NCBI GenBank assembly: GCA_016882185.1
Contig: VHCC01000013.1
Location: 1 to 13,829 of the forward strand
DNA: 13,829 bases
From: Candidatus Pelagibacterales bacterium
GTDB taxonomy: Bacteria; Pseudomonadota; Alphaproteobacteria; Pelagibacterales; Pelagibacteraceae
Direction of reading: 5' to 3'
Below the pieces are notes generated by a model, which was not told the origin of the DNA, ran no database searches, and saw nothing but the letters and a program-made list of their open reading frames with translations. This document shows, in pieces, positions 6,002 to 12,911 of the stretch. A program made the position numbers and the translations under genes. Positions within the stretch are counted from its first letter, which is position 1, and the number at the start of each line of letters is the position of its first letter.

Positions 6002-7297
6002 AAAAAATTCTTAAATTTTATTGCAGATAGAAGTAAAGGACTTTTTTTAAATTTATTTACAAAAAAAAAAGACTCAACTTTACATCTAACTGATTTATGC
6101 GATCAATTAATATCTGAAGACGGAGTGGTCTCAGGCATTACTATTGCTCGAGAAATTTGGCAGCTGTATGAAAAGTTAAGTTTAGAAGAAAAAGAAATTT
6201 TTTTCTTACAGATAGATAAGAAATATAAACCAAATTATTCAATAATTGTTAAAGCTTGTAAAGTTTTCATAGATAAAAATAATGAGACTAATTTAGAAAT
6301 ATTAAATGAGGCAACTGAGGGAAAAAGACAGGAATTATTAAGACGATTAAATCTAGCTCCTAATGGTACTCAATATTTAGTTAAGATGAGAGAGGATTTA
6401 ATTTATTTTTTAAATAAACATCCTGAACTTACAAGTTTAGATAAAGATTTTAGACATTTATTTAGATCTTGGTTCAATCCGGGCTTTTTGAAGCTAACGC
6501 GTATAAAGAAAGATACTGATCCAGATATACTTCAAAAAATTATTAAGAATGAAAGAGTTCATGAAATAAAAAATATAGAGGCCCTTTATAGAAGATTAGA
6601 AAACGATAGATTGTTTTATGCTTATTTTCATCCAATCTTAGATAAAGAACCGCTAATTTTTGTTCAAGTTGCTTTTACAAAAGGAGTTGGAAATTCTATA
6701 CAAGCTATTACTGAAGGAGACTTAAGTAATGCTGATGATTATGACTCTGTTACTTTTTACTCGATAAGTAATTCAAATCAGGGTCTTCAGAAAATAACAC
6801 TTGGAAATTTTCTAATCAAGAGAGTTGTTTTTGAAATTCAGCAAGAATTTCCAAAGGTAAAGCAATTTTATACTTTATCTCCAATACCAGGATTTGCTTC
6901 GTGGTTTTTAAAGCAGCCTGAAGTAAAAATAAAAAACATTTTAAAAAATTATAATCCGAGTCAGTTATATTTTCTAAAAGATGAAAATACCGATTCTTTC
7001 AATCATAAAAAACTTGAAGAGAATAAAGAAGCATTAAAAAAAATTACTTATTATTACTTAACAGAAGAAAAATTTAATGATCGACCGTTAAATGGAGTTG
7101 CAAACTTTCATTTAAATAATGGCGCATCAATTTATGATATTGTGATAAATGCTGACTTATCATCTAATGGATACAAAGAATCTTTTGGAATAATGGTTAA
7201 TTACTATTACGAGCTTGAAAAAATTGTTAAAAATCATGAAGATTTTGTTAATAAGGGTAAAATTTCAATATTGAATAATTTAAAAGAAAATGTCTAA
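5990..7297 (+). CDS. matA: Malonyl-CoA decarboxylase
   Basis: This 435-residue protein matches the malonyl-CoA decarboxylase (MCD/MatA) family, which converts malonyl-CoA to acetyl-CoA and CO2. An N-terminal helical domain (about 1-190) precedes the catalytic, acetyltransferase-like domain. Conserved landmarks are FHPILDKEPLIFVQVAF (213-229), SISNSNQGLQKITLGNFLIK (258-277), TLSPIPGF (295-302) and NFHLNNGA (372-379). Ser297 in LSPIP and His374 in FHLNNGA are the counterparts of the catalytic Ser329 and His423 of human MCD. The C-terminal GIMVNYYYELE is also typical. There is no mitochondrial or export signal, so it should be cytoplasmic. It lies 7 bases after dctM and overlaps dusA by 8 bases. 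No malonyl-CoA synthetase (MatB) is nearby; the divergent CoA-transferase could supply malonyl-CoA. A run of ten A's at 6061-6070 lies in its 5' coding part. Confidence 0.93.
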   Translation: MLGLKKFLNFIADRSKGLFLNLFTKKKDSTLHLTDLCDQLISEDGVVSGITIAREIWQLYEKLSLEEKEIFFLQIDKKYKPNYSIIVKACKVFIDKNNETNLEILNEATEGKRQELLRRLNLAPNGTQYLVKMREDLIYFLNKHPELTSLDKDFRHLFRSWFNPGFLKLTRIKKDTDPDILQKIIKNERVHEIKNIEALYRRLENDRLFYAYFHPILDKEPLIFVQVAFTKGVGNSIQAITEGDLSNADDYDSVTFYSISNSNQGLQKITLGNFLIKRVVFEIQQEFPKVKQFYTLSPIPGFASWFLKQPEVKIKNILKNYNPSQLYFLKDENTDSFNHKKLEENKEALKKITYYYLTEEKFNDRPLNGVANFHLNNGASIYDIVINADLSSNGYKESFGIMVNYYYELEKIVKNHEDFVNKGKISILNNLKENV

Positions 7298-8285
7298 AGT
7301 TAATAGAAAAGTTTGTGTTGCTCCGATGATGGACTGCACTGACAGACATGATCGTTATTTTTTAAGATTAATCAGTAAAAATGCAATGCTTTATTCTGAG
7401 ATGATAGCTACTGGAGCTATACTAAAAGGCAAGCAGAAAAACGTTTTAGAATTCAGTGAATTCGAAAAGCCAGTGGCTCTTCAGGTGGGCGGTTCTTCAG
7501 TAAAAGAGTTATCCGAGGTATCAAAGATTGCTGAGGATTATAATTATGATGAGATAAATTTAAATTTAGGTTGCCCTAGTAAAAAAGTTCAGAAGAATAA
7601 GTTTGGAGCTTGTTTGATCAAAGAGCCTGAATTAGTTGCAGAGTGTCTTTTAGGAATGGTGAACTCAACAAAACTTCCAGTGACTGTTAAAACTAGAATA
7701 GGTTTTGATGATGTAGAGGATTTTGAATATTTAGATAAATTTATAAAAAAAATAGCTAGCACAGGTGTTAAAACAATTATTTTGCATGCAAGAAAAGCTA
7801 TTTTAAAGGGATTAAGCCCAAGAGATAATTTAAGAATACCAAAATTAAATTATAAAATTGTAAAACAAATAAAGGATAACAATCCTAGTTTAGAAATAAT
7901 CATTAACGGTGGAATTACGACTACAGAACAAATCAAAGAACATTTAAACAATGTAGATGGAGTAATGATTGGTAGATCCATTTATCATTCGCCTTATTTT
8001 TTAGCAGATATTGAAAGAGAGATATTTAACAACAATAACGTTCCTTCAAGGGAAGAAATTGTTAAAAAAATTGTAGAATATTGTCTAACTGAAGTTAAAA
8101 AAGGAACAAGAGTTAATCAAGTGATGCGGCATACAGTTGGATTATTTCATGGAATTAATGGAGCTAACTTTTGGAAAAGATATTTAAGTGATAATATGCT
8201 TGTAAGAGATGCCGATGTTAGCAAAGTAAATTACATGCTAGATATAGTAAAACATAATTCAATAAATATAATTGAAAAAAATTAA
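7290..8285 (+). CDS. dusA: tRNA-dihydrouridine(20/20a) synthase DusA
   Basis: This 331-residue FMN enzyme reduces uridines in the tRNA D-loop with NADPH; DusA acts on U20 and U20a. The TIM-barrel start APMMDCTDRHDRYF (11-24) is diagnostic of DusA, as is HARKAILKGLSPRDN at about 167-181. The Dus core LNLGCPSKKVQKNKFGACL runs from residues 91 to 109, with catalytic Cys108 in FGAC. NGGI (about 206-209) and MIGRSIYHSPYF mark the FMN-phosphate region, and the C-terminal helical domain includes RHTVGLFHGINGANFWKR. The length is standard. Its ATG overlaps the last 8 bases of the decarboxylase gene in another frame, implying co-translation with a catabolic operon to which it has no obvious functional tie. 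Its stop directly abuts the stop of the convergent FAD/Fe-S dehydrogenase. Confidence 0.96.
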   Translation: MSKVNRKVCVAPMMDCTDRHDRYFLRLISKNAMLYSEMIATGAILKGKQKNVLEFSEFEKPVALQVGGSSVKELSEVSKIAEDYNYDEINLNLGCPSKKVQKNKFGACLIKEPELVAECLLGMVNSTKLPVTVKTRIGFDDVEDFEYLDKFIKKIASTGVKTIILHARKAILKGLSPRDNLRIPKLNYKIVKQIKDNNPSLEIIINGGITTTEQIKEHLNNVDGVMIGRSIYHSPYFLADIEREIFNNNNVPSREEIVKKIVEYCLTEVKKGTRVNQVMRHTVGLFHGINGANFWKRYLSDNMLVRDADVSKVNYMLDIVKHNSINIIEKN

Positions 8286-11195
8286 CTAATTTATTGTTTC
8301 AAAAATTTTAAATAATAATTGAGACACATGTTGAGGTTTCTGATCTGAAAAATCAAAGATTTGACTTCTGCAACTAGTTCCGTTTGCTACTATTATATCA
8401 TCTTTTTTGAATTCCTTTTTGATTGTTGGAATCAAAGTTAGGTGAGCCATTTTCTTTGAAATATCAAAATTTTTTGCATCATACCCGAAAGATCCAGCCA
8501 TTCCGCAACAACTCGTTTCAATTGGTTTATGTTTTATATTCAAAGTTGTTAATAATTCTAATAATCCTTTTAATCTGTCTTGCGATTTTTGATGACAATG
8601 TCCATGCACTAATACGTTATTTGAAAATTTATTGATTGATATTTTTTTACCATCTTTAATTTTTTCTAATATAAATTCTTCAATTAAATAAAATTTATTT
8701 TTAATTTTTTCTTTATTTTCAATATTTTTTAACGAATTATATTCATCATTAAAAGTTAACAAACAAGAAGGCTCAATACCCACAACAGGCGCTGAAGTGT
8801 AGTTATTATTAATGATATAATTTGTAAAACGTTGCATTTCAGCTTGTGCCTTATCCAGTTGACCGTAAGAAATGTAAGTTCTTCCACAGCACAAGGGTCT
8901 TTCTAAAGAGTCATCGTCAAAATTTGGAATAATGGCTTTATAATCAAATTTATTTAAAACTTTGATTGCATAAATTAAATTCTGAATTTCAAAATTAATA
9001 TTAAATGTATCTGCAAGCAAAATTACTTTATTATTAAAGTTTTTCTGAGAATAATAAATATCTTTAAGTGGGTTAATATTTTGTACCTCTGGCATAGTTC
9101 GTTTTGTTGAAAAATTAAATAGCCATTCGATAACTTTATTTAATATAGGAATATTTTTAATATTGTTAAAAATAGGTGCCATTAATTTAATCAACCATAT
9201 GTTTTGTGGCATATTTGAAATGATTTTATCTTTTAACTTCATTGAGAATTTTTTGTAGTAATGAAATAAAAATTCACTTTTCATTTTTGAAATATCTACA
9301 CTCATAGGGCATTCTCTTTGACAAGCTTTGCAGCCTACACACAATTCCATAGTTTCAAACATTTCTTTTGAAACAAAAGCGTCTTTTGGTAATTGATTAG
9401 AAAGTGCTAAGCGTAATGTGTTTGCTCTGCCTCTTACTAAGTCTTTTTCATCTTTGGTAACTCTATAAGAAGGGCACATTACGCCTGAATCTAATTTTCT
9501 GCAGGCACCATTGTTATTACACATTTCCACTGCATCAGAAAATTCTCCCCAATTTGACCAATCATAATGAGTATTAATTTTTTCAGCTTTATAATCTGCC
9601 TTGTAACGCATTAATGACCTGTCATTTTGTTTGTAAGATCTGACTATTTTATGAGGATTAAAGATACTTTTATGATCAAATAAATCTTTCACACTTTCAA
9701 AAGCGTTGACCAATTTTTTACCAAACATCATTTCATGAAATTCAGAACGTAATATACCATCCCCATGCTCGCCTGAGTGAGCACCTTTATATTCTTTTAC
9801 CATCTGAAATGCTTCTTCTGTAATACTTCGCATATTTTTAATATCTTGTTCTGACTTCATATTAATAATGGGTCGTACATGTAATGTGCCAACAGAAGCG
9901 TGCGCATAAAACATTCCACTTGTATTATATTTTTTAAATACTTCATTTAATCTAGTTGTGTAATCTGCAAGATGATCAAGTGAAACAGCACAATCTTCAA
10001 TAAAAGCAACAGGTTTTTTATCACCTTTAAGTGACATTAAAATATTAAGGCCAGCTTTTCTCATCTCAAATATTTCTTTTTGATCTGTTAAATTTTCATA
10101 AAACGAAAAGAAATTATTTTTATTTTGAGTTAGAATTAAAGACTCTAAGTTTTTAATCTTATGTTTTACTTCATTTAAATTATCATCAATAAATTCAACC
10201 ATTAATACTGCCTCAGGATTGCCTTTGAAGTATTTTTTTATTGATCCTTGAAACATTGGAATCAATTTTGCAAGATTTAAAAGATTGTTATCCATTAACT
10301 CAACAGCAGTGGGTTTTAGTTTTACAATTTCTTTGGTAATTTCCATGGCCTGTCTGAAGTTTTGAAATGCACAAAGTCCCAGCATTTTTTGTTTTGGAAT
10401 AGGAGAAAGTTTTATTTTTACTTTATTAAATAAAGACAACGTTCCCTCGGAACCTACTAAAATATTTGAGGTATTAAAACCATTTGGATTAATAAGATCT
10501 AGATTGTATCCACCTACACGTCTTTGAGTTTTAGGAAAATTTTCATTTATTTCTTTTTTATTATTTAGATAAATTTTTATGAGTTCTTCTATAATTTTAT
10601 ACTGTCTATTCTGATTATTTTTAGTGATGAGATAATCTTTTTTTATATTTTCAAATATGTAAAGAGAGCCATCATCTAGAATAGCTTCAACAGCTTCTAC
10701 GTTATGAACCATGTTGCCATAATAAAGCGATCTTGAACCGCAACTATTGTTACCTGTCATTCCTCCAATGGTCGCTCGACTACTAGTAGAGACGTCAACT
10801 GGAAAGCATAAATCATATCTTTTTAGATGTGCATTTAATTGATCAAGTACTAATCCAGGTTGAACCCAAGCTGTTTTTTCATCTAAATTTATATCTAAGA
10901 TTTGGTTTTGAAATTTTGAATAATCAAGAACAACACACTCACCAATACTTTGACCACATTGTGAACTACCAGCCCCCCTTGGTAAAATCGGAAGTTCTTT
11001 TAATTTACAATATTTAAGAACACTTAATACATCGTCCGTATCTTTTGGAATTGTAATGACAATTGGAGTTATTTGATAAATTGAAGCATCAGTACTGTAT
11101 CTACCCCTTGAAAACTCATCAAACAAAACTTCCCCTTTAACTAGAGATTGAAGTTCTTTTCCTATTTTTGAAATTGAACTTTGATTTAATTTCAT
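8286..11195 (-). CDS. FAD- and Fe-S-containing D-2-hydroxyacid dehydrogenase (YdiJ-like GlcD/GlcF fusion)
   Basis: This 969-residue protein fuses a flavin dehydrogenase to an iron-sulfur oxidoreductase. Residues about 40-260 are the FAD_binding_4 domain, with PRGAGSSQCG (72-81), GGMTGNNSCGSRS (144-156) and VGSEGTLS (247-254). Residues about 270-520 are the FAD-oxidase C domain with HASVGTLHVRP (432-442) and SGEHGDGI (474-481), whose histidines usually bind a metal at the active site. Fe-S ligands follow: Cys559, Cys565 and Cys574, then CVGCKACQRECP (619-630). Two cysteine-rich CCG-type modules have CCGR at 769 and CCGMAGSFGY at 896. The order matches E. coli YdiJ, a D-2-hydroxyglutarate dehydrogenase, and related D-lactate dehydrogenases; GlcD plus GlcF of glycolate oxidase is the split equivalent. 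Electrons would pass to quinone at the inner membrane or to another carrier. The exact substrate (D-2-hydroxyglutarate, D-lactate or glycolate) is open. It is divergent from the aminotransferase across 39 bases. Confidence 0.92.
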   Translation of the reverse strand: MKLNQSSISKIGKELQSLVKGEVLFDEFSRGRYSTDASIYQITPIVITIPKDTDDVLSVLKYCKLKELPILPRGAGSSQCGQSIGECVVLDYSKFQNQILDINLDEKTAWVQPGLVLDQLNAHLKRYDLCFPVDVSTSSRATIGGMTGNNSCGSRSLYYGNMVHNVEAVEAILDDGSLYIFENIKKDYLITKNNQNRQYKIIEELIKIYLNNKKEINENFPKTQRRVGGYNLDLINPNGFNTSNILVGSEGTLSLFNKVKIKLSPIPKQKMLGLCAFQNFRQAMEITKEIVKLKPTAVELMDNNLLNLAKLIPMFQGSIKKYFKGNPEAVLMVEFIDDNLNEVKHKIKNLESLILTQNKNNFFSFYENLTDQKEIFEMRKAGLNILMSLKGDKKPVAFIEDCAVSLDHLADYTTRLNEVFKKYNTSGMFYAHASVGTLHVRPIINMKSEQDIKNMRSITEEAFQMVKEYKGAHSGEHGDGILRSEFHEMMFGKKLVNAFESVKDLFDHKSIFNPHKIVRSYKQNDRSLMRYKADYKAEKINTHYDWSNWGEFSDAVEMCNNNGACRKLDSGVMCPSYRVTKDEKDLVRGRANTLRLALSNQLPKDAFVSKEMFETMELCVGCKACQRECPMSVDISKMKSEFLFHYYKKFSMKLKDKIISNMPQNIWLIKLMAPIFNNIKNIPILNKVIEWLFNFSTKRTMPEVQNINPLKDIYYSQKNFNNKVILLADTFNINFEIQNLIYAIKVLNKFDYKAIIPNFDDDSLERPLCCGRTYISYGQLDKAQAEMQRFTNYIINNNYTSAPVVGIEPSCLLTFNDEYNSLKNIENKEKIKNKFYLIEEFILEKIKDGKKISINKFSNNVLVHGHCHQKSQDRLKGLLELLTTLNIKHKPIETSCCGMAGSFGYDAKNFDISKKMAHLTLIPTIKKEFKKDDIIVANGTSCRSQIFDFSDQKPQHVSQLLFKIFETIN

Positions 11196-11234
11196 ATTTA
11201 ATGAGTCTTTTAAAAATTAATTATATATAGCTTC
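11196..11234. promoter_or_regulatory. 39-base divergent region between the FAD/Fe-S dehydrogenase and the aminotransferase
   Basis: On the minus strand a perfect -10 hexamer TATAAT (11225-11220) lies 24 bases before the dehydrogenase ATG, though without a good -35 at 17 bases. On the plus strand TTGAAC (11174-11179) and TTTAAT (11197-11202) are 17 bases apart and could drive the aminotransferase from inside the dehydrogenase's first codons. If both are real, the two polymerases would compete for the same DNA. Neither gene has a clear Shine-Dalgarno. These are motif guesses. Confidence 0.3.
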
Positions 11235-12410
11235 GTGTCAAAATCGAACTCTTTCAAAGCTGGCAAGCATTTTTTACAAATTCCTGGACCAACTAATATT
11301 CCTGATAGAGTTTTGCGTGCAATGAGTTACCCTACGATTGATCATCGCGGTCCAGATTTTGCTGAAATTGCTAAAAGAGTTTTAGATAGAATAAAAAGAA
11401 TTTTTAAAACAACGCAACCGGTTGTTATGTATCCAGCATCTGGAACAGGAGCATGGGAAGCAGCAATTGTTAATACTCTTAATCCGGGTGATAAAATTTT
11501 AATGTTTGAAACAGGCCAATTCTCTTATTTGTGGGCAGAACAAGCAAAAAAATTCTCATTAGTAGTTGATTTTGTTCCAGGAGATTGGCGACATGGGGCA
11601 GATCCTAAAATAGTTGAACAAAAATTAAGTGAAGACAAAGGACATAAAATTAAAGCATTACTTGTTCTTCATAATGAAACAGCCACGGGCATTGTAAGTA
11701 ATATAGGGAAAATAAGAAAAGCAATGGATAGTGCCAAACATCCTGCTCTTTTATTAGTCGATACAATATCATCATTAGCTTCCATTGATTATCGTCACGA
11801 TGAATGGAAAGTAGATGTGACTATTGCTGGATCTCAAAAAGGACTTTTGTTACCACCAGGACTTTCTTTTAATGCTATCAGTCAAAAAGCTTTAGATGCT
11901 TATTCAAAATCGACTATGCAAAAAGCATATTGGGATTGGAAACCAATGTTAGAAAATAATAAAAATGGTTTTTTTCCATATACACCATCAACAAATTTAA
12001 TTTTTGGTTTGGATGAGGCATTAAATATTCTTATGGAGGAAGGTTTGGAAAATATTTTTAAACGACATGCAAGATTAGCAGAGGCAACAAGAATTGCAGT
12101 AAAAGCTTGGGGTTTAGAGATTTTAGCAAAAAATCCAGAGGAGTATTCTAACACAATTACAGCTGTACTTTTGCCTGATGGCTATGATGCAGATAATTTA
12201 AGAAAAATGATATTAGATGATTTTAACATGTCATTAGGCATGGGTTTGAATAAAATAAAGGGAAAAGTTTTTAGGATTGGTCATTTAGGAGATTTTAATG
12301 ATTTAATGTTAGCTGGTGTTTTAGCTGGAGTAGAAATGGGTCTTAAAAAAAATAAAATTCCTTATAATTCCGGTGGCCTTATGTCTGCTATCGATTACCT
12401 TTCTAAGTAA
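11235..12410 (+). CDS. Serine--glyoxylate-type aminotransferase (class V, PLP-dependent)
   Basis: This 391-residue class V aminotransferase matches the serine-glyoxylate / alanine-glyoxylate group, which transfers the amino group of serine (or alanine) to glyoxylate, giving glycine and hydroxypyruvate (or pyruvate). Near the N-terminus is GKHFLQIPGPTNIPDRVL (10-27), followed by IDHRGPDF (35-42) and the PLP-phosphate loop PASGTGAWEAA (67-77). Further on are HNETATG (146-152), the PLP-pyridine Asp176 in LLVDTISS, and the Schiff-base Lys202 in AGSQKGLLLPPG. Arg347 in VFRIGHLGDFND fits the substrate-carboxylate arginine. The length is standard. The start is GTG at 11235, because the conserved domain begins only about 10 residues later and the next in-frame ATG lies inside it. 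An 18-bp palindrome separates it from the downstream protease-like gene. It probably handles glyoxylate from the divergent 2-hydroxyacid dehydrogenase or from photorespiration-derived glycolate (inference). Confidence 0.92.
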   Translation: MSKSNSFKAGKHFLQIPGPTNIPDRVLRAMSYPTIDHRGPDFAEIAKRVLDRIKRIFKTTQPVVMYPASGTGAWEAAIVNTLNPGDKILMFETGQFSYLWAEQAKKFSLVVDFVPGDWRHGADPKIVEQKLSEDKGHKIKALLVLHNETATGIVSNIGKIRKAMDSAKHPALLLVDTISSLASIDYRHDEWKVDVTIAGSQKGLLLPPGLSFNAISQKALDAYSKSTMQKAYWDWKPMLENNKNGFFPYTPSTNLIFGLDEALNILMEEGLENIFKRHARLAEATRIAVKAWGLEILAKNPEEYSNTITAVLLPDGYDADNLRKMILDDFNMSLGMGLNKIKGKVFRIGHLGDFNDLMLAGVLAGVEMGLKKNKIPYNSGGLMSAIDYLSK

Positions 12411-12425
12411 GAAATATATTTCTTA
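12408..12425. repeat. 18-bp perfect palindrome filling the gene junction
   Basis: TAAGAAATATATTTCTTA reads the same on both strands. Its first three bases are the aminotransferase stop codon and its last base is directly before the ATG of the next gene. As RNA it could form a 7-bp stem with a TATA loop, weak because it is almost all A-U; as DNA it could be a dimer-binding site. It contains no Shine-Dalgarno. The function is unknown. Confidence 0.5.
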
Positions 12426-12911
12426 ATGTTTTTTAAAAAGTTCTTTTCAAGAAGTAATTTAGAATTAAAAATTAATGATGGCGGTAGAGCAGCTGCTGGT
12501 TTTAAAGGTCAAGCAGGAGACTGTGTAGTTAGATCTATCGCTATTGCAACTGGCATGCCGTACCAAAAAGTTTACGATGATTTATTTAAGGCTAATCAAG
12601 AATTTAGAAATACATCAAGAACTAAACTAGCTAGAAGTTTAAAGCAGAGAAATGATAGTCCAAGATCTGGTACTCACAGAGTAGTATTAAATAAATATTT
12701 AGAAAAACTAGGATGGAGGTGGACTCCGACTATGTTTGTAGGACAAGGTTGTAAAGTTCATTTAAAGAAAGAAGAACTTCCCATGGGTACACTCATTGTA
12801 TCTTGCTCAAAGCATTTAACAGTTGTCATTGATGGTGTTCTCAACGATATCTTTGATTGTTCTAGAAATGGTACACGGTGTGTTTACGGATATTGGACTA
12901 AAGGAAATTAG
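12426..12911 (+). CDS. Small papain-like cysteine-protease-like protein of unknown role
   Basis: I do not recognise a named gene for this 161-residue protein. Its pattern resembles papain-fold cysteine peptidases. A Cys is followed by a helix in AGDCVVRSIAIATGMPY (30-46), with Cys33 as candidate nucleophile. A late His lies in SKHLTVVIDGVLND (128-141), with His130 as candidate base, and Asp136, Asn140 or Asp144 could complete a triad. I recall similar short proteins with DC-V-R-IA-ATG-PY and a C-terminal H-TAV-DG-V-D motif as uncharacterised in bacteria and phages. Between them lies a basic stretch (RTKLARSLKQRNDSPRSG, 65-82) and GWRWTPTMFVGQGCKVHL. There is no signal peptide; the N-terminal MFFKKFF is short and basic-hydrophobic. 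The gene directly follows the aminotransferase and overlaps the convergent phosphomutase by 4 bases. Activity is unproven. Confidence 0.75.
   Translation: MFFKKFFSRSNLELKINDGGRAAAGFKGQAGDCVVRSIAIATGMPYQKVYDDLFKANQEFRNTSRTKLARSLKQRNDSPRSGTHRVVLNKYLEKLGWRWTPTMFVGQGCKVHLKKEELPMGTLIVSCSKHLTVVIDGVLNDIFDCSRNGTRCVYGYWTKGN

Noticed and set aside
8272..8302. Weak inverted repeat (TTGAAA ... TTTCAA, with AAATTA/TAATTT inside) at the dusA/dehydrogenase junction as a two-way terminator
   Set aside because: The stems are almost entirely A-T, the outer loop is long and the inner loop is only 2 bases; such repeats are common by chance at this composition.
8423..8635. 70-codon plus-strand open frame opposite the Fe-S domain of the dehydrogenase
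   Set aside because: It is antisense to the conserved CCG module; the hydrophobic tail is a by-product of AT-rich codons. The same holds for the 62-codon frame at 10829-11017.
11900..12154. 84-codon minus-strand open frame opposite the aminotransferase
   Set aside because: It is antisense to well-conserved aminotransferase sequence and has no domain or start signal.
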